This document shows, piece after piece, positions 21,903-33,620 of a DNA stretch of 64,000 bases. Every line of letters begins with the position of its first letter. Within the stretch, counting starts at the first letter, position 1. The notes under the pieces were generated by a model that did not search any database, was not told where the DNA came from, and saw only the letters and a program-made list of their open reading frames with translations. Source of the stretch: Ryuthela nishihirai (taxonomy: Eukaryota > Arthropoda > Arachnida > Araneae > Heptathelidae); assembly GCA_038380435.1 (NCBI GenBank), contig JAWZYU010000013.1, positions 9,251,901 to 9,315,900 of the forward strand, read 5' to 3'. A program made the translations under genes and the position numbers.

Positions 21903-23445
21903 CTACCAGAAGTCCGCATAGGGAACCAAAAGTGGAAAGTCAGACAGGGGCTTGACTGACTTGGCAGTGGCATCTGCCAAATCATTGCCCATGACCCTGA
22001 TGTGACTGGGCACCCAACAGAAGAGGATGGTGATGGAGCTGCTGGCAGATCTTGGAAAGATAGGGCAATGCTGTTGCCTCACTGAGATCAAAGCCTGTAG
22101 CGAGCTAAGCGAGTCAGTGTAAAGCACAACTGCTGTGGGGTATAATCTGCAATGATATTATCACAGCAAATCATGGTTGATATCATTGATGTGCACACAA
22201 TTTGTCAGTCTCGATGTAAAGACTCTGGACCAGTGAAGTGCCTAAGGCCCATGTGCAAACACGAAGGCCTGAAGGTGGAAAAGGTCCAGCATTTTCAATA
22301 CAAAATCCCAGGTGGAATCATACAGGTGGGATTGATAGTCCAGTTTCGACCAGATAAGTGCGCTGTACAAGTGGAGAAAAGAACATCGGAGGTCCCAAGA
22401 GAGAAGAAAGGATCTTGAGGATGTTCAATGCCCCATGCACTTGGACCTGAGATGATGAATGTGAGGTAAAAAGGTAAATTTCTGGTCCAAGATGACACCA
22501 GAAAATTTGGTCTCCACCACAATTGGAATGATGATACCCCCCAGAAGCGCAGCTCAGGGTCAGATGAAGATTATGCTTGTGGCAAAAGTACATGCAAGCA
22601 GTCTTCTGTGGGGAGAACTGAAAACAATTGACTGTTGCCCAAACTTGGAGATTGTTCAGAGTGTCATTCAATAATGCTCATGCTGGATGATGTGCAAAAG
22701 ATGCTAAAATCTTCAACATAGAGGGCACTGCTAACATTCGGAGGAAGTTCTCGTGTAATGGAATTTATCCTGACAAAAAGCATAACATTCAATACACAGC
22801 TTGTAGAACCCCCGGTCTTGGGGGGAAAGGCTGTGAGTGTTGCCGACACAGACACGAAAAGAATGAGAAGATAAAAAGTTTGATAAGAAAATTGGCATGT
22901 GTCCTCTCAAGCCTAAGCTATGGAGGTCATGAAGAATGCTGAATCTCTATGCTATGTCACATGCTTTTTTGATGTTGAAGAAAATTAACACCAGGTGCTC
23001 TTGATGTAAAAACAAATTCCTGATCACCATTTTAAGGCAGATTAGTTGGTTTCAAGTAGATCATTGCCTGAGAAAGCCACAGTGGGTGCTGGAAAGAAGG
23101 CTGGAGTGTTCCAAATGCCAGACCAGTCTGGCATTTACCATTCTTTCTAACACCTTGCATACACAGCTCGTCAATGCGGATGGGATGATAACTAAAAGGA
23201 ATCTTGGGATCCTTTCCTGGCTTGGGGAAGGTCAAGATGATGGCCTCCTGCCAGGAGTTCGGAAACTGCTTCTCGAGAAAAATACAGTTGAAGAGTTGGA
23301 GCAGCTGATCCTTAGTCAATGGTGAGAGATGTTGGAGCATGGCATAATGGAAATTGTCTTGCCTGACAGCAGATACACGAGAAGTGTGCAGAGGAAGGCG
23401 AAGCTCCTCCCCTGTGAATGGCCTGTTGTTAAGGTTCCAGGCCAT
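21903..23445 (-). pseudogene. I-group LINE ORF2 (RT and RNase H), decayed
   Basis: Minus-strand pieces: 23032-23445 (EELRLPLHTSRVSAVRQDNF, LTKDQLLQLFN, AIILTFPKPGKDPKIPFSYH), 22664-22855, 22318-22671 (MNDTLNNLQVWATVNCFQFS, the RT thumb region) and 21903-22127 (RNase H: YTDSLSSLQALI, ITILFCWVPSHI, GNDLADATAKS). The RNase H Asp residues in TDS and GNDLAD are kept. The YADD box is not readable in frame. Separate frames and stops show inactivity. Confidence 0.85.
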
Positions 23446-24109
23446 TTGAGTGAAAAGACAGAGGAGTGTTCAGCCTTGCTCTACAGGGTCAGAAACTATG
23501 GGGACTTGATTGATGATTCACACAAGGATGCGACACCCTCGTAAGCTAGTCTATCTTCATCCAGGTTCCAGCAAATGATAGAAGAGTGCTGGATTGTGGG
23601 ATCAGTGGCTACCTACAAGTGTATCTCATGCAGGCACATGCAGAGGGGTTCGTGTGCCTGAAGGAAGGCATTGATGTCATCTATATTCCTCTGGAATCCA
23701 TAATAATTCTATTGTAGGAGTGTCGCCATCTCAGGTCTTTGGAGAATGGGCAGATTTTCAAACTATTTTAACTATCGCCAGCGATGGTTTCAGAAAAATG
23801 GGGAAGTTTATGTCCATGTCCTTGGAGTCAGCCAAGGGACATGGATCTCAGATCACTACTCAAAGGTATATTTTTTCTTCAGTCCCAATGGGAACCCCTT
23901 CAGTTTCAAAACTCGATGTCAGCGTATGTGAAGGAGGTGGCCATCCAGAGGTGGAAGTGGAAGGCACTGAAGGAGGGATAGAAATTGGTGATGTCGATTT
24001 TGACACCAACCTCAGTTTTGCCTGGGACAGGAGGTACTTGGCTGCAGGTGAATGCTGATATTAGTCTGCACTGCCATGGAAGCCATCACAACAATGGATA
24101 TGAGATGTT

Positions 24110-24560
24110 AATGATCTTGAGGTGCTGTACCTCCTTTTCCTCCAGCCACTTAGGGCAGTAGTAGGAGTACACTAGATGTTCACCACTACATTTCACACAG
24201 CTTGCCATTTCTGCTGTGCAGTCAGGATCAGCTGCCATAATTTATTCTGCTATGCAGTGATCCTGGCATTCATAATGAGAATAGGTGGGTTTTTCCAGAA
24301 AGCTGGGTGGGTTCTGGCACTGAAAACAATGCAGAGGGTTTGGAATATACAGCCATATCTCTCAGTGAAGGTAACCTGCCTTGAAGGTAGTTGGCAGGCA
24401 TGGCATATCGAATGTAAGGATTAGTACCCAGGTTGGTACTAACTTTCCACCATGGCATTGTGAAACCTAGTGTATTGCTATCACTCCTTTGGTTGAGAGC
24501 TCCGAGAGAATTTCCTCCTCAGAAACCTTGAGGAAGCCCCACTTGAAGCTCGCACTTTGG
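24110..24560 (-). pseudogene. I-group LINE ORF1 (gag-like) relic
   Basis: ORF1 proteins of this LINE group bind the element RNA. The minus strand retains a zinc-knuckle-like region: an LxCFxCQ-type start (CIVFSARTHP), a gap, then the piece corresponding to CxxCxGEHLVYSYYCPKWLEEKE in another frame, ending KEVQHLKIINI. Upstream are remnants of the RNA-binding part (GGKAINVTPKVRASSG). Several stops. The assignment rests on the CCHC-plus-EEKE layout and position upstream of the endonuclease start. Confidence 0.6.
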
Positions 24561-25003
24561 GAGTGACATTGATCGCCTTCCCACCAATTGCTTTTACATT
24601 CAGAAGTAGCTCAGAATGTTTTGAGGAAGCAGTTTCCACCAGGCAGTCACCTTATCTTAGGCACTTGAGAGATTTCATTACTCCCACTAGACCTCCAAAC
24701 CTTTATCGAAGAAAAAAGGGGACATGTCCTCGATGACCTGATGAGTGGTGTAGACCTGATGAGATGCTGTAGAGTGGATGATAAGGAACCTTGGGGACAA
24801 ATATACACAAAGGTAACAATGGTGATGAACACAAAGAGGATGGATGCTCATATCAAGACCTCTTGGTGACACTGGGCAATGAATTTCCAATAATGGAATT
24901 TATGGTTGTTTATGAGTGTTTCAGTGCTCATGCTCCCCACCCACCACAGAGCCCAACAAGGGTTGCCTAATCAGGGATCAGGGTTGCATGGGTATACACT
25001 CAC

Positions 25004-25383
25004 ATCATCATCATTCTCAAGCAGCCATAGCTATGAAGGTCCAACCAGACCACGCAATTTAGTTCTCCACGCATATCTGTACTGAGCTATATCTGCTGCA
25101 TCTGGCCACTGCACACCAATTCTAACAAGGTCCTGTTTGACATTGTCTGCCCACTGCATCTTAGGTCTCCACCTCTTTCTGAGGTCCTTAGGCACACTGT
25201 TCATAACCCTATTCGGCAATCTATAATTATCCATATGGGCAACATGGCCAAACCAACAGTCTCTCTCTCTCTCTGCACAATACACTGCTTAAAGAAGGTT
25301 GCCAACTCCTTTGCCTAACCTCATCATTACTTACAAAGTTGAACCACCTAATGCCTAAGATAATGCATAAGCATCTAAATCTT
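25004..25383 (-). mobile_element. RTE-type LINE copy D, 3' end
   Basis: Antisense 3' terminus beginning at the (ATC)n tail (CATCATCATCATTCTCAAGC). The frame 25031-25285 on the minus strand gives RMQWADNVKQDLVRIGVQWPDA and ends GLVGPS at the normal stop position. Truncated at about 25383. A (CT)n expansion sits at 25258-25274. Confidence 0.9.
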
Positions 25384-25464
25384 GTGTGCACTTTTGTCAA
25401 AAGCGTTATCTTCATCTGGATCCCAAGCTACAGCTTAGGGATAACATTTCAATTATGGTGGAGA

Positions 25465-26300
25465 CCATGTTTCTCAGTCTGATCTTTCTCTTCACCGTCA
25501 GCAGTTGTCCCTACAATATGCATCTAAGTTACGATCCCTGCCAGACCATCTTGGAATTGGGACTGCATTTTCAGTCCCAAGTGGGAGATGTTTTACACAA
25601 ATGGCCGACTGTCATTCACAAATGGCTTGAAGTCTGTCACATCAGTGGGATTAGCCATCGTCTGCTGTGATGTAATCATTGCAGACCAGATCCCACAGCA
25701 GTGTTTCATCTTCATTGCATGCTATCAGCCTTGCCTTGGACCACATGGTGGCTAAGCATCATTGTTGGTGTTGGTTTACACTGACTCACTTAGCTCGCTA
25801 CAAGCTTTGATCTCAGTGAGGCTTCGGCCTCACCCTGTTCTTCCCAAGATCTGCCAGCAACTACATCATCTGGCAGCCACCACCACCATTCTCTTCTGTT
25901 GGGTGCCTGATCACATAGGCATCTGGGGCAATGACTTGGCAGATGCTGCAGCCAAATCATCCACGCCCCAATTTGGCTCTCCATTGCAGTTTCTGTATCT
26001 GGATTTCTGAGAGCATTTTACCATCATGCTCTGGGCACAGTTCTGTCCTTGTCAGAACAGCTTACAAACAAGCTATTTGAGATCAACCCTACTGCCAAAG
26101 CATGGTAGTCATGTATTCACAGGAATCAAGGAGGAAGTTGCACTTGCTCAGCTCTGGTTAGGTCATTCATTTATCATTCATTCTTTTCTACTACTGGCAA
26201 ACAACAAACATAGGTGCAAGTTTTGTGACACCATTTTAACTATCAAACACATTTTAATCCCTTGTATCAATTGGTATCATGATGAAATGCTGATGGAAAA
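25465..26300 (+). mobile_element. I-group LINE copy 3, RNase H and C-terminal part
   Basis: Sense-strand fragment. After a short RT-connection piece (25500-25620), it reads GLKSVTSVG (RNase H first Asp region degraded), VYTDSLSSLQALISVRL (25765), TTILFCWVPDHIGIWGNDLADAAAKSS (25890-25965), then LGHSFIIHSFLL and CKFCDTILTIKHILIPC (26220-26265). The RNase H stretch 25762-26010 is one open frame, the best preserved of the family here. Truncated at both ends; the right side passes into a degenerate array. Confidence 0.85.
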
Positions 26301-26630
26301 ATGACTGTACGATTTGCTGACAGCACATTGGACAACAGCAAAAATGGCAACTCTACAATTCACCAACAGCAAAAATGGTGACGACAAAAATTCTGACAGT
26401 AAAAACACTCACAAAAATGCCGTTGCAACACAATAGCGAAAAGAAAAACATCACAACATTACATTGAGAACAAAACTGACGTCACAACATTAGAATAAGA
26501 ACAAAAATGCTGTCGCAATATTACACTGAGAATAAAAATGCCATTGCAACATTATGTTGAGAAAAATGTCATCACAACAATACACTGAGAATGCCAACAC
26601 TGCAAAATACGCAGTCAACAATACATGTTG
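26300..26630. repeat. Degenerate minisatellite, about 45-bp unit
   Basis: Repeated phrases such as AACATTACACTGAGAACAAAAATGCC and GTCGCAACAT recur about six times with indels between 26395 and 26600, and shorter AACAGCAAAAATGG units precede them. Non-coding; old. Confidence 0.7.
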
Positions 26631-26654
26631 CAAGAAAAGCATTAATCATTCCAA

Positions 26655-26800
26655 GGTCTGGCCTGAAAAACTGATTTACATCCAGAAGTTTTTTTTTCAC
26701 TCTGATCAGTCAAAAAATAATTTAACTTAAGGACTTTTTAGCTAAATAACTAATGAATGGAATTATGGCATGTTATATGCCAAATTAATCACCATTTAAA
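26655..26800 (+). repeat. Low-copy dispersed repeat, partner at 4376-4515
   Basis: Shares TGATTTACATCCAGAAG and TTATATGCCAAATTAATCA with the antisense stretch at 4376-4515. Class unknown. A weaker echo (GTTATATACCAAATTAAACAG) is at 27115. Confidence 0.55.
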
Positions 26801-27931
26801 TCTGGATTTTCTGAAAATACAATATTTAACAAAGACTAGTTTTATTTTAATAGAGCTTTTTTAGAGTTATGGATATGCATCTGGCAACACAAATAAAAAT
26901 TTAAAAAAATTAATAGACAGAAATGATTATAATGTACATGGATAGAAGGCCATTTCTGAATAAATAAAAAAATTACTTGAAGCAAGAAAATTACTCCTCT
27001 TTTGTAATTTTTTCCTTGGTATCATATTTTGAAAAAATTTGAGGCTTTTAGCCAATTGTTCTGAGTCAACTTTAGAATTTTTTTTCAAATATCCAATCAA
27101 CAGAAAAAGGTCATGTTATATACCAAATTAAACAGAATTTAATGAAAATAAATAATTTAACCAAATTTACAAGTATGTTGATTTTAATAAGCTTTTTCCA
27201 ATGTGATATGGTGAAAAAAATAGTTAAATTAAATATTAATCGAAAAAGAAATTTCTTCCCAGCTAATATAATATTTAACCTGAAACATCACTTTAGTTCC
27301 TTTCAATGATTTTTTTCAGTATCATATATTTAAAAACACAGCCAGTGTTATACAAAGTGACTTGGACTTCTCACATTCACAGGATTTTCTGAATTGGTTA
27401 TGAAATTGAAAAAAACTTTCTTGGTTGCTTTTTCACTAACCATTATGAATTTTTTCTTTGAATGTTGTAATTTGGCGATCTCAGCAAAGTGCGGAAAGGT
27501 TTGTGCATCAAAGCAAAAAGAAAAATGTTGTATCAGAGCCACAGCCAAGATACTGAGGTGGGGCCAGGGGGATAAAATAATTCAATGTAAACATAAAAAC
27601 TCGCAATTTTTTTAATGAAATTTTTCTAGGAGGGAAATAAAATTTTCACAGTGAGTTTAGTGGGTGGGAGGCAAAACCTCTTCCTGAAATTGCCCTCCCA
27701 CATGAGGACTGATTTCCATGCCAAGAAAGTTCTTTTTGCTTCCATATCCAAGATCTCATTTATTTTCAGCAAATGATACAAAACAGAATTTGTTTACTGG
27801 AAAACAAATAGTAAAGCTAAAATTAACATAATTAAAATATGTGCAACAATTTTTAAGTAAGCCATCCAATGTAGTATAACTCAGAAATATCGATAGATCA
27901 GCCAACAGAAAAACCGATAATTTACTTAAAG
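26801..27931. other. No recognised gene
   Basis: AT-rich. Opposite-strand open frames at 27348-27615 overlap each other and show no known motif; neither has a paralogue here. Confidence 0.4.
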
Positions 27932-27943
27932 TAAATCTACAGA

Positions 27944-28155
27944 GCCGTTCCCATGGCCGAGTGGTTAGCACGCTTGGCTACTGATCTAAGGGACCTGGGT
28001 TCGAGCCCCAGGTAAGGCATGGTTGTGTGTGTTGTTTTTCTGCTGAGGTCCTGCCATCCTCACAGACCTTCTACTATGGCATATATACTGGCAGGCTCCT
28101 GTCAGACCTCTGTGGCAAGCAGCTGCTTGAGGGGGTATTTATTATTATTATTTTA
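27944..28155 (+). mobile_element. SINE1 (tRNA-headed SINE), full length
   Basis: The tRNA-like head has A box TGGCCGAGTGGTTAGC and B box GGTTCGAGCCC, of Leu/Ser-like type. The body is unrelated to SINE2. The 3' end is GCAGCTGCTTGAGGGGGTATTTATTATT. A 12-bp target duplication TAAATCTACAGA is at 27932-27943 and 28156-28167. The 3' string GCTGCTTGAGG equals the last non-repeat bases of the RTE LINE. The ORF over it is not coding. Confidence 0.9.
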
Positions 28156-28204
28156 TAAATCTACAGAAATGAAAACTAAGGTTTATAATAGGATAATAAT
28201 ACAA

Positions 28205-28292
28205 TAAAAAAAATAATAAATACCCCCTCAACTGCTGCTTGCCACAGTGGTCTGGCAGGAGTCTGTCAGTTTAATATGCCATAGTAAAAGGT
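28205..28292 (-). mobile_element. SINE1 3' fragment
   Basis: Antisense copy of the SINE1 3' half (ATACCCCCTCAACTGCTGC to CCATAGTAAAAGG), lying tail-to-tail with the SINE1 at 27944. The head is missing; RTE copy E follows directly. Confidence 0.85.
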
Positions 28293-29030
28293 CTCTAAAT
28301 GGTAGATAGGTAGTCATTGGAAGGAGAGCTATGCACCAATCCCCTGTGATGATGCATAGAACCGGCCATGCCTAGCACCTAATGTCCAACCCCGACTTCT
28401 CGTGGTGAAGACCGTTAGTACCTTTCAAAAGAGATACTCTCTTATGGAAGTGAACAGAAGGGGAGGGCTGCCAGATTAGTGTGGCCTACTGATCTGGACA
28501 ACTATGGCTACTTTTCTTTTCTACCCTGCTGAGGAGTGGTCAACCACACAGGGTCCTGGTGCTGACCATATAAACCCACTGGACTGGACAGATATATGGC
28601 TCTGAGCTTGATTATGGATCCTGATTTTGCTGCACTGGTGGGCTTCTGTGGAGGGAAAATCTTCAGCTGTGTTTTCTGTTTGTGGGTTGACAGCCCCAAG
28701 TGAATAGATTCACAGGATATGTTTATCAGCTGGTGGATAATCCTGAGCAGAGGTCATCGCAGGCACCTCAACTCTTGCTTCTATGGGCATCGTCAAATTC
28801 TGCATTGCAGCAAGTCTTCCAGTGTAGATGGCTTCAGCCTTTAGTGGTGGGGGAACAGGTCTTTGCCCCATGTCTGTGATTAGGGGGCTGTTGATATTGT
28901 CGGCATTTCCTCTCTCAATAAACATAGTTTCTTTAAACATCCGACTAACCATTTTCTCTCCATAGATAGTTGGAATGTGAGGACTCTGCACAGAGCATTT
29001 TCTCTTGATGTCCTCACACAAGAATTTAGC
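28293..29030 (+). mobile_element. RTE-type LINE copy E, 5' part
   Basis: Starts at the family 5' end (CTAAATGGTAGATAGG), covers the 5' UTR and the first endonuclease codons (28860-29030), and stops at a junction with antisense RTE copy F. It is the inverted counterpart of 31545-32262. Confidence 0.85.
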
Positions 29031-29122
29031 CGAGGATCAACATCATTAGCCCAGGCCAAATCATTTGCATAATCTAAAAAATCTCAGAATTAAATATCTC
29101 AGAAATTTTGAAATCTCTAGAC

Positions 29123-29315
29123 CAGTGATCCTCAACCTTTTGTTTCATGTACCCCCTGGAAATGTGTAACAGGCATACCCCTTGTATAGATAGATAAAAC
29201 TACAGTTATAGTATAACAATGGTTATTTTTACTTTGCTACTAGATCTAGTGACTTTCGAGCTCTCACGGCGTACCCCAAAATTTTTTATCGCATACCCCA
29301 CGTTGAGAATCCCTA
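29123..29315. mobile_element. hAT-type MITE, 193 bp
   Basis: Ends CAGTGATCCTCAACC and, reverse complemented, TAGGGATTCTCAACG, typical of hAT elements. An exact 8-bp duplication CTCTAGAC lies at 29115-29122 and 29316-29323. Removing it restores the RTE sequence around AGACCATTTAAGGCC. No coding capacity. Confidence 0.92.
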
Positions 29316-29842
29316 CTCTAGACCATTTAAGGCCAAAATCTTACAATTGCAAAGAATTTCGCATAACCTAATCAATAACCAGAGAGAAAAGGGGACAAAA
29401 TGCACCTTTGTCGAACACCAGAAGCAATGCTAAACGAATTGCTACAAGTCTTACCAACTCTCACACACAACTCAGTTTTACTATAGAAAGCTTTCACTAT
29501 GCTAACTAACTTGTCTGGTATGCCATACAATCTCACAATCAACTACAAATTATGACAATCAACAGTCATCAAAAGCCTTTTTTAAAATCAACAAAGCTAG
29601 CAAAAAAAGGTTTCTGAAACTCTAAACATTTTTTGTTGTTTTTTATGGTAGAAAACAGACAGGTTCTTGTTGCCACTGAATTGAAAGAATCTCGCCTGAG
29701 TGAAAATACCACACATCCCCTACCGCTTCTGAATCCACATTGCTCATCATACAATTGACTGTCAACCAGATTCTTAATCGTATTAAGCACAATCATGCAA
29801 AGAACTTTACCTGGAACAGAGATTAAGATGATACTCCTAGAG

Positions 29843-30044
29843 CAGGGGTTGGCAAATAGCGGCCAGCGGGCCACATTCAGCCCGCTAAGAGTTTTTTGTG
29901 GCACGCCAAGACAGTCAGAAAAATCTGCCTTGATCCGAGATTTCCTCCCCATGCGCAACCGAAGATTCGTCTCGTATTTTTCGCTAGGACGGCCACGTCA
30001 ATACGCATGCGCAGTGTAGATACGAAACCAATTGCCCACCCCTG
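29843..30044. mobile_element. Second hAT-type MITE, 202 bp
   Basis: Ends CAGGGGTTGGCAAAT and CAGGGGTGGGCAAT (reverse complement), flanked by TCCTAGAG (29835-29842) and CCCTAGAG (30045-30052), an 8-bp duplication with one change. The interior is GC-richer and CpG-rich (CCCGCTAAGAG, GCATGCGCAG) than the host LINE. Different family from the element at 29123. Shadow ORFs across it are spurious. Confidence 0.92.
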
Positions 30045-32262
30045 CCCTAGAGTTATCACCAGAACTGCGATGACCTTTTTTGAAAATAGGGATAATAATA
30101 ACTCTTGTAAAATCCTCAGGAACCATGTCTTTATCATAAAAGATATTCAAAATTTCAGTCATCCAAGTGGTAACCGAAACATTTCCAGCTCTAAATATTT
30201 CCATAGTAATTTCATCTACCCCTGGGGATTTATGAACTTTAAGTTTAGAAATAGCCAAAATAACTTCAGATTGTGTTATAGGGCCAACATTAAAGCCACC
30301 AATGCATCTATCATCATTACAAACAATGGGAGTAGAATTAACCACATTGTTTAGAACATCACTGAAATGCTCAGCCCACCATGACAGAATCCTCACCTTC
30401 TATTACCTTGCTTATCCTACAATCCCTGTATACCTGTCTGTTTTCTACCATACAAAACATTAACTAACTGGTACGGTTCTCTGCTGTCTAACTACTTTCT
30501 TGGTTTTGTCAGCCAAGCCATCAAGCAAAAGATTTTTATCAACAATTAACTGGCCCTTTACATGTTTATTAAGCTCTCTGTAATGCTTTCTATAGTACTA
30601 GTAGGGTATTGATTCAGGACATTCCTGCAGTTCTTTCTTTTTGAAATAAGCTCAAGTTATTCTGCCTCCTCCTCTCCTTTTTTCCTAAAAGAGTACTGTT
30701 AGTTTCCAAAAATGCCTGTTCAAAATGGTCCAGTTCTTCCTCAACATCAGTAGTAAGCAAACCATGACTGTCATAATGCTAAGTAACCTATCATGGTAAG
30801 CTTTAACTGTAACTGGGTCTTTCAGAGCTTCAGTATTAAAGGTAAATTTTTTAACCTTAATACACTTCTTTAGTTTAATTTGCAAGATACTATTAACAAG
30901 GTAATGGTCAGATGCAATTTCAGCTTCCCTATATGACCTGGTATTCCTAACAGAACCAGCCCATTTGCTGTTAATATATAATTAATCATATTCTAATGGC
31001 CCATCTGGTGAAATTCATGTGTACTTATGTATGTCACAGTGTTTCCAATAAGTATTACTTATTCTCAAACCATTAAGTTTATTTACCTGTAGGAGACGTT
31101 GCCCATTGCAATTGCAGCTACTAATACCAAAAGGGCTTATCACACCCCTCCCCAAAAGGTCACAGTCAGTACCAAATTTGGCATTGAAGTCACCTATAAC
31201 AAGGGTAATATCTCCTTTTTTGACAGAATTCAAAATATCCTGAAGTTGTCCATAAAACCTATCCTTCTCATTGGCATCCTCAGTGGGGGCATAACAGCAG
31301 ATAACATTCAAGTCTTTAACGCTTGTCTGAAATTTTGCTGTAAGAAACCTTTCATTAATGCACTCATATCCTAGAAGAGCATCACTAGCGTGTCTGCTGA
31401 GAAGCAGACCCACGCCTTGGTGATGCTTATTGTTGTCCCTCTCTGAAATGAGAAATTTAAGATTAGGTTTAAGAATCTGATCTTTATCTGACCATCTGAT
31501 CTCTTATAAGCTGAGAATATCTAAATTATAAAGACAGAATTCTTGTGTGAAGAAATCCAGAGAATGAACTCTGTGCAGAGTCCTAACATTCCAACTACCT
31601 ATGGAGAGAAAATGGTTAGTGGGATGCTTAAAGAAACTATGTTTATTGAGAGAGGGAATGCTGACAATATCAGACAGCCCCCTAATCGCAGACATGGGGC
31701 AAAGACCCGTTCCCCCACCACTAAAGGTTGAAGCCATCTACACTGGGAGCATTTCCCTGCGATGACCTCTGCTCAGGATTATTCACCAGCTGACAAAACA
31801 TATCCTGTGAATCTATTCATTTGGGCCTGTCAAACCACAAACAGAAAACATAGTGGAAGATTCTACCTCCAGAGAAGCCCACCAGTGCAGGAAATTCAGG
31901 ATCCATAATCAAGCTCAGAGCCATAATTCTGTTCAGGTTGGTATATATGGTCAGCCCAGGACCCTGTGTGGTTGACCACTCCTCAGCAGGGTAGGAGAAA
32001 AAAATTATAATTAGTCATAGTTGTCTAGATCAGTGGACTAATCTGGCAGCCCTCCCCTTCCATTTCTTTTCACAAGAGAGTATATGTTTTGAAAGGTGTT
32101 AATGTCCTGTTTTAAAAGGTATTAACAGCCTGTGTTTTCATAAGGTGGTGGTGTCCGATATTAGGTGCTAGGCCTGGCTGGTTCTATGCATCACCACAGG
32201 GGATTGGTGTATAGCTGTTCTTCCAGTGACTACCTAGCTAGAAGGTATATATCAATTTTATT

Positions 32263-32721
32263 TTGAGTAATAGAGAGTAGTTTGTTAAAGGCATGAAGTA
32301 AATGCATTAACTGGAATGGTAATGAAAGAAAAACAGTCAAAGAAATTTGTGATATTCCCAGTGATATAAAAAAATAGGTATTTTTAGTTAGAAAATTTGT
32401 TGTGGATTCTTTGCTAGTAGTTATGCACCGAATGATTAAAGGCACTACCCCACAGTGAAACAGACAAAATGTTTCAAAAAGGACAAATGTGATTTCAGTG
32501 GTAATTGAATGTATATTGGTTAATAATATTGAATGGTTATAATGATTTTATTAAATAAATTAAAATTATTACACTGTATGACTTAAAGCTCAAAAAATTA
32601 AGGAACCATATGGTAATCCCATGTGAATTAAAGAATTCCTGTGTGTTTTTTAACTGGAAATTTCAAAGTTATTAGCATTAATTCCAAATATTTGGGGTAA
32701 TATTCTGATCTCTCAGTCAAG
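32263..32721. other. No recognised gene
   Basis: AT-rich spacer between RTE copies F and G; no ORF or repeat recognised. Confidence 0.45.
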
Positions 32722-33230
32722 CTAAAGATTCATATCAGCTGTTAACTGATCCTTTACACACTTACTAAGGACTTTGTAATGCTGTCTCTTAGGACTACTA
32801 GGGTGTTTAGTTATCCCTGCAATTCTCAATGTCTTATAATTCAAATGACTCTCACATCTGTTCCTTTTTACACAGAAGAGTACAGATGGTTTCAAAAATA
32901 GCCATTTAAAATGGTCCCATTCTTCCTCTACTTCAATTGTAAGCACACTTTGCAACTTATCAAGGTAAACTGTAGATATTTCTGGTTCTTTCAGAAATTC
33001 ATTGTTAAAGGAAACTCTTAACCTTTAGCACAATATTTCTTAATCTTCAATTGCAAGTCACTTTTGACAAGGTAATGTTGAGACCCATTTTCGGCTCCCT
33101 ATATGACCTGGTATTGCTAACCAAACTAACTCATTTGCTCTTAATATATAACCAACCATATTCCTATAAAGCCAATCAGGAAACATGTGTATTTATAAAT
33201 TTCCTGATTAATCATGTGAATTAAGATTTG
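32722..33230 (-). mobile_element. RTE-type LINE copy G, middle part
   Basis: Strongly diverged antisense fragment spanning the linker between endonuclease and RT. The minus strand keeps IEVEEEWDHFKWLFLK and KHPSSPKRQHYKVLSKCVKD (32722-32955). Upstream it follows the ILINS/SDH block with many indels. Confidence 0.75.
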
Positions 33231-33479
33231 CAAACGAAAGGAAAAATATAAAATGCTATTATGTGTCAAAATCTGAACAAAGTGACTCACTTGTAATTTA
33301 AATGCTACAATATGGTGGTTTTAACAGATGGGAAAACACGTTGAGTCATCGAATTATATAGTACAATATAACGGAAACTTACTTATGTCGTAGTGATGAA
33401 AAGTAGCTGATGTCGTTTTCAACTGTCAAAATGATTACAAATTTATGCAATCCTAGCTAAGTTTTCCAACTATGAAAAT

Positions 33480-33620
33480 AATTAAGCGATGCAAAATCTC
33501 CCACGTGGCCACCACTACCGCCATGAGTATCGAGATGCCGACAACTTTGCTGCAAACGTCTACAATGCTTTTTGACGTTAATTTGCGAGATTTACCGAGA
33601 CTCTTGTAAGGTACTACACC
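33480..33620. other. CpG-rich island; candidate promoter or first exon
   Basis: CpG is rare in the surrounding DNA but dense here (ACGTGG, ACCGCC, TATCGAG, GCCGAC, AACGTC, GACGTT, TTGCGAG, ACCGAG). On the plus strand a 28-codon frame runs 33523-33609 (MSIEMPTTLL...RDLPRLL) and passes over CTT|GTAAGG, a good donor. On the minus strand ATGGCGGTAGTGGTGG starts another short frame. A first exon or bidirectional promoter is possible; nothing identifies the gene. Confidence 0.3.

Larger units (their letters stand above)
21262..25003 (-). mobile_element. I-group LINE copy 2, includes ORF1 and 3' end
   Basis: The longest I-group copy. Minus-strand order: 5' region and ORF1 start (25003-24600), ORF1 Cys-knuckle segment (24500-24110), ORF2 endonuclease start (MATLLQ...YGFQRNIDDINAFLQAHEP, 23720-23620), then a jump over most of the endonuclease to the linker (23540), RT (23445-22318), RNase H (22300-21903), C-terminal segment and 3' UTR to 21262. 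All frames are broken. Its 3' end lies in a SINE2 piece, its 5' end abuts the tail of RTE copy D. Confidence 0.82.
29031..32262 (-). mobile_element. RTE-type LINE copy F, carries two hAT insertions
   Basis: Antisense copy from the YADD-box region (29031-29110) back to the 5' end at 32262. RT pieces are at 29569-29958 and 29998-30396 (VILAISKLKVHKSPGVDEIT, FRAGNVSVTTWMTEILNIFY, DEQCGFRSGRGC); endonuclease pieces at 31015-31413 (ERFLTAKFQTSVKDLNVICC, YAPTEDANEKDRFYGQLQ, VIGDFNAKFGTDCD) and 31504-31737. Frames are broken, and the part 3' of YADD is missing. The two hAT elements (29123-29315, 29843-30044) are younger. Confidence 0.88.

Noticed and set aside
22152..24058. Plus-strand open frames across I-group LINE copy 2
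   Set aside because: They lie opposite RT, RNase H and ORF1 segments readable on the minus strand.
26300..26630. CRISPR-like array
   Set aside because: Units are degenerate, adjacent without unique spacers and in eukaryotic DNA; it is a decayed minisatellite.
27944..28020. Possible tRNA gene
   Set aside because: The A and B boxes belong to the SINE1 head, with target duplications and other copies; the cloverleaf is degraded.
28139..28205. Possible terminator-like AT-rich stem between the SINE1 pair
   Set aside because: The inverted symmetry is explained by two SINE1 copies lying tail to tail.
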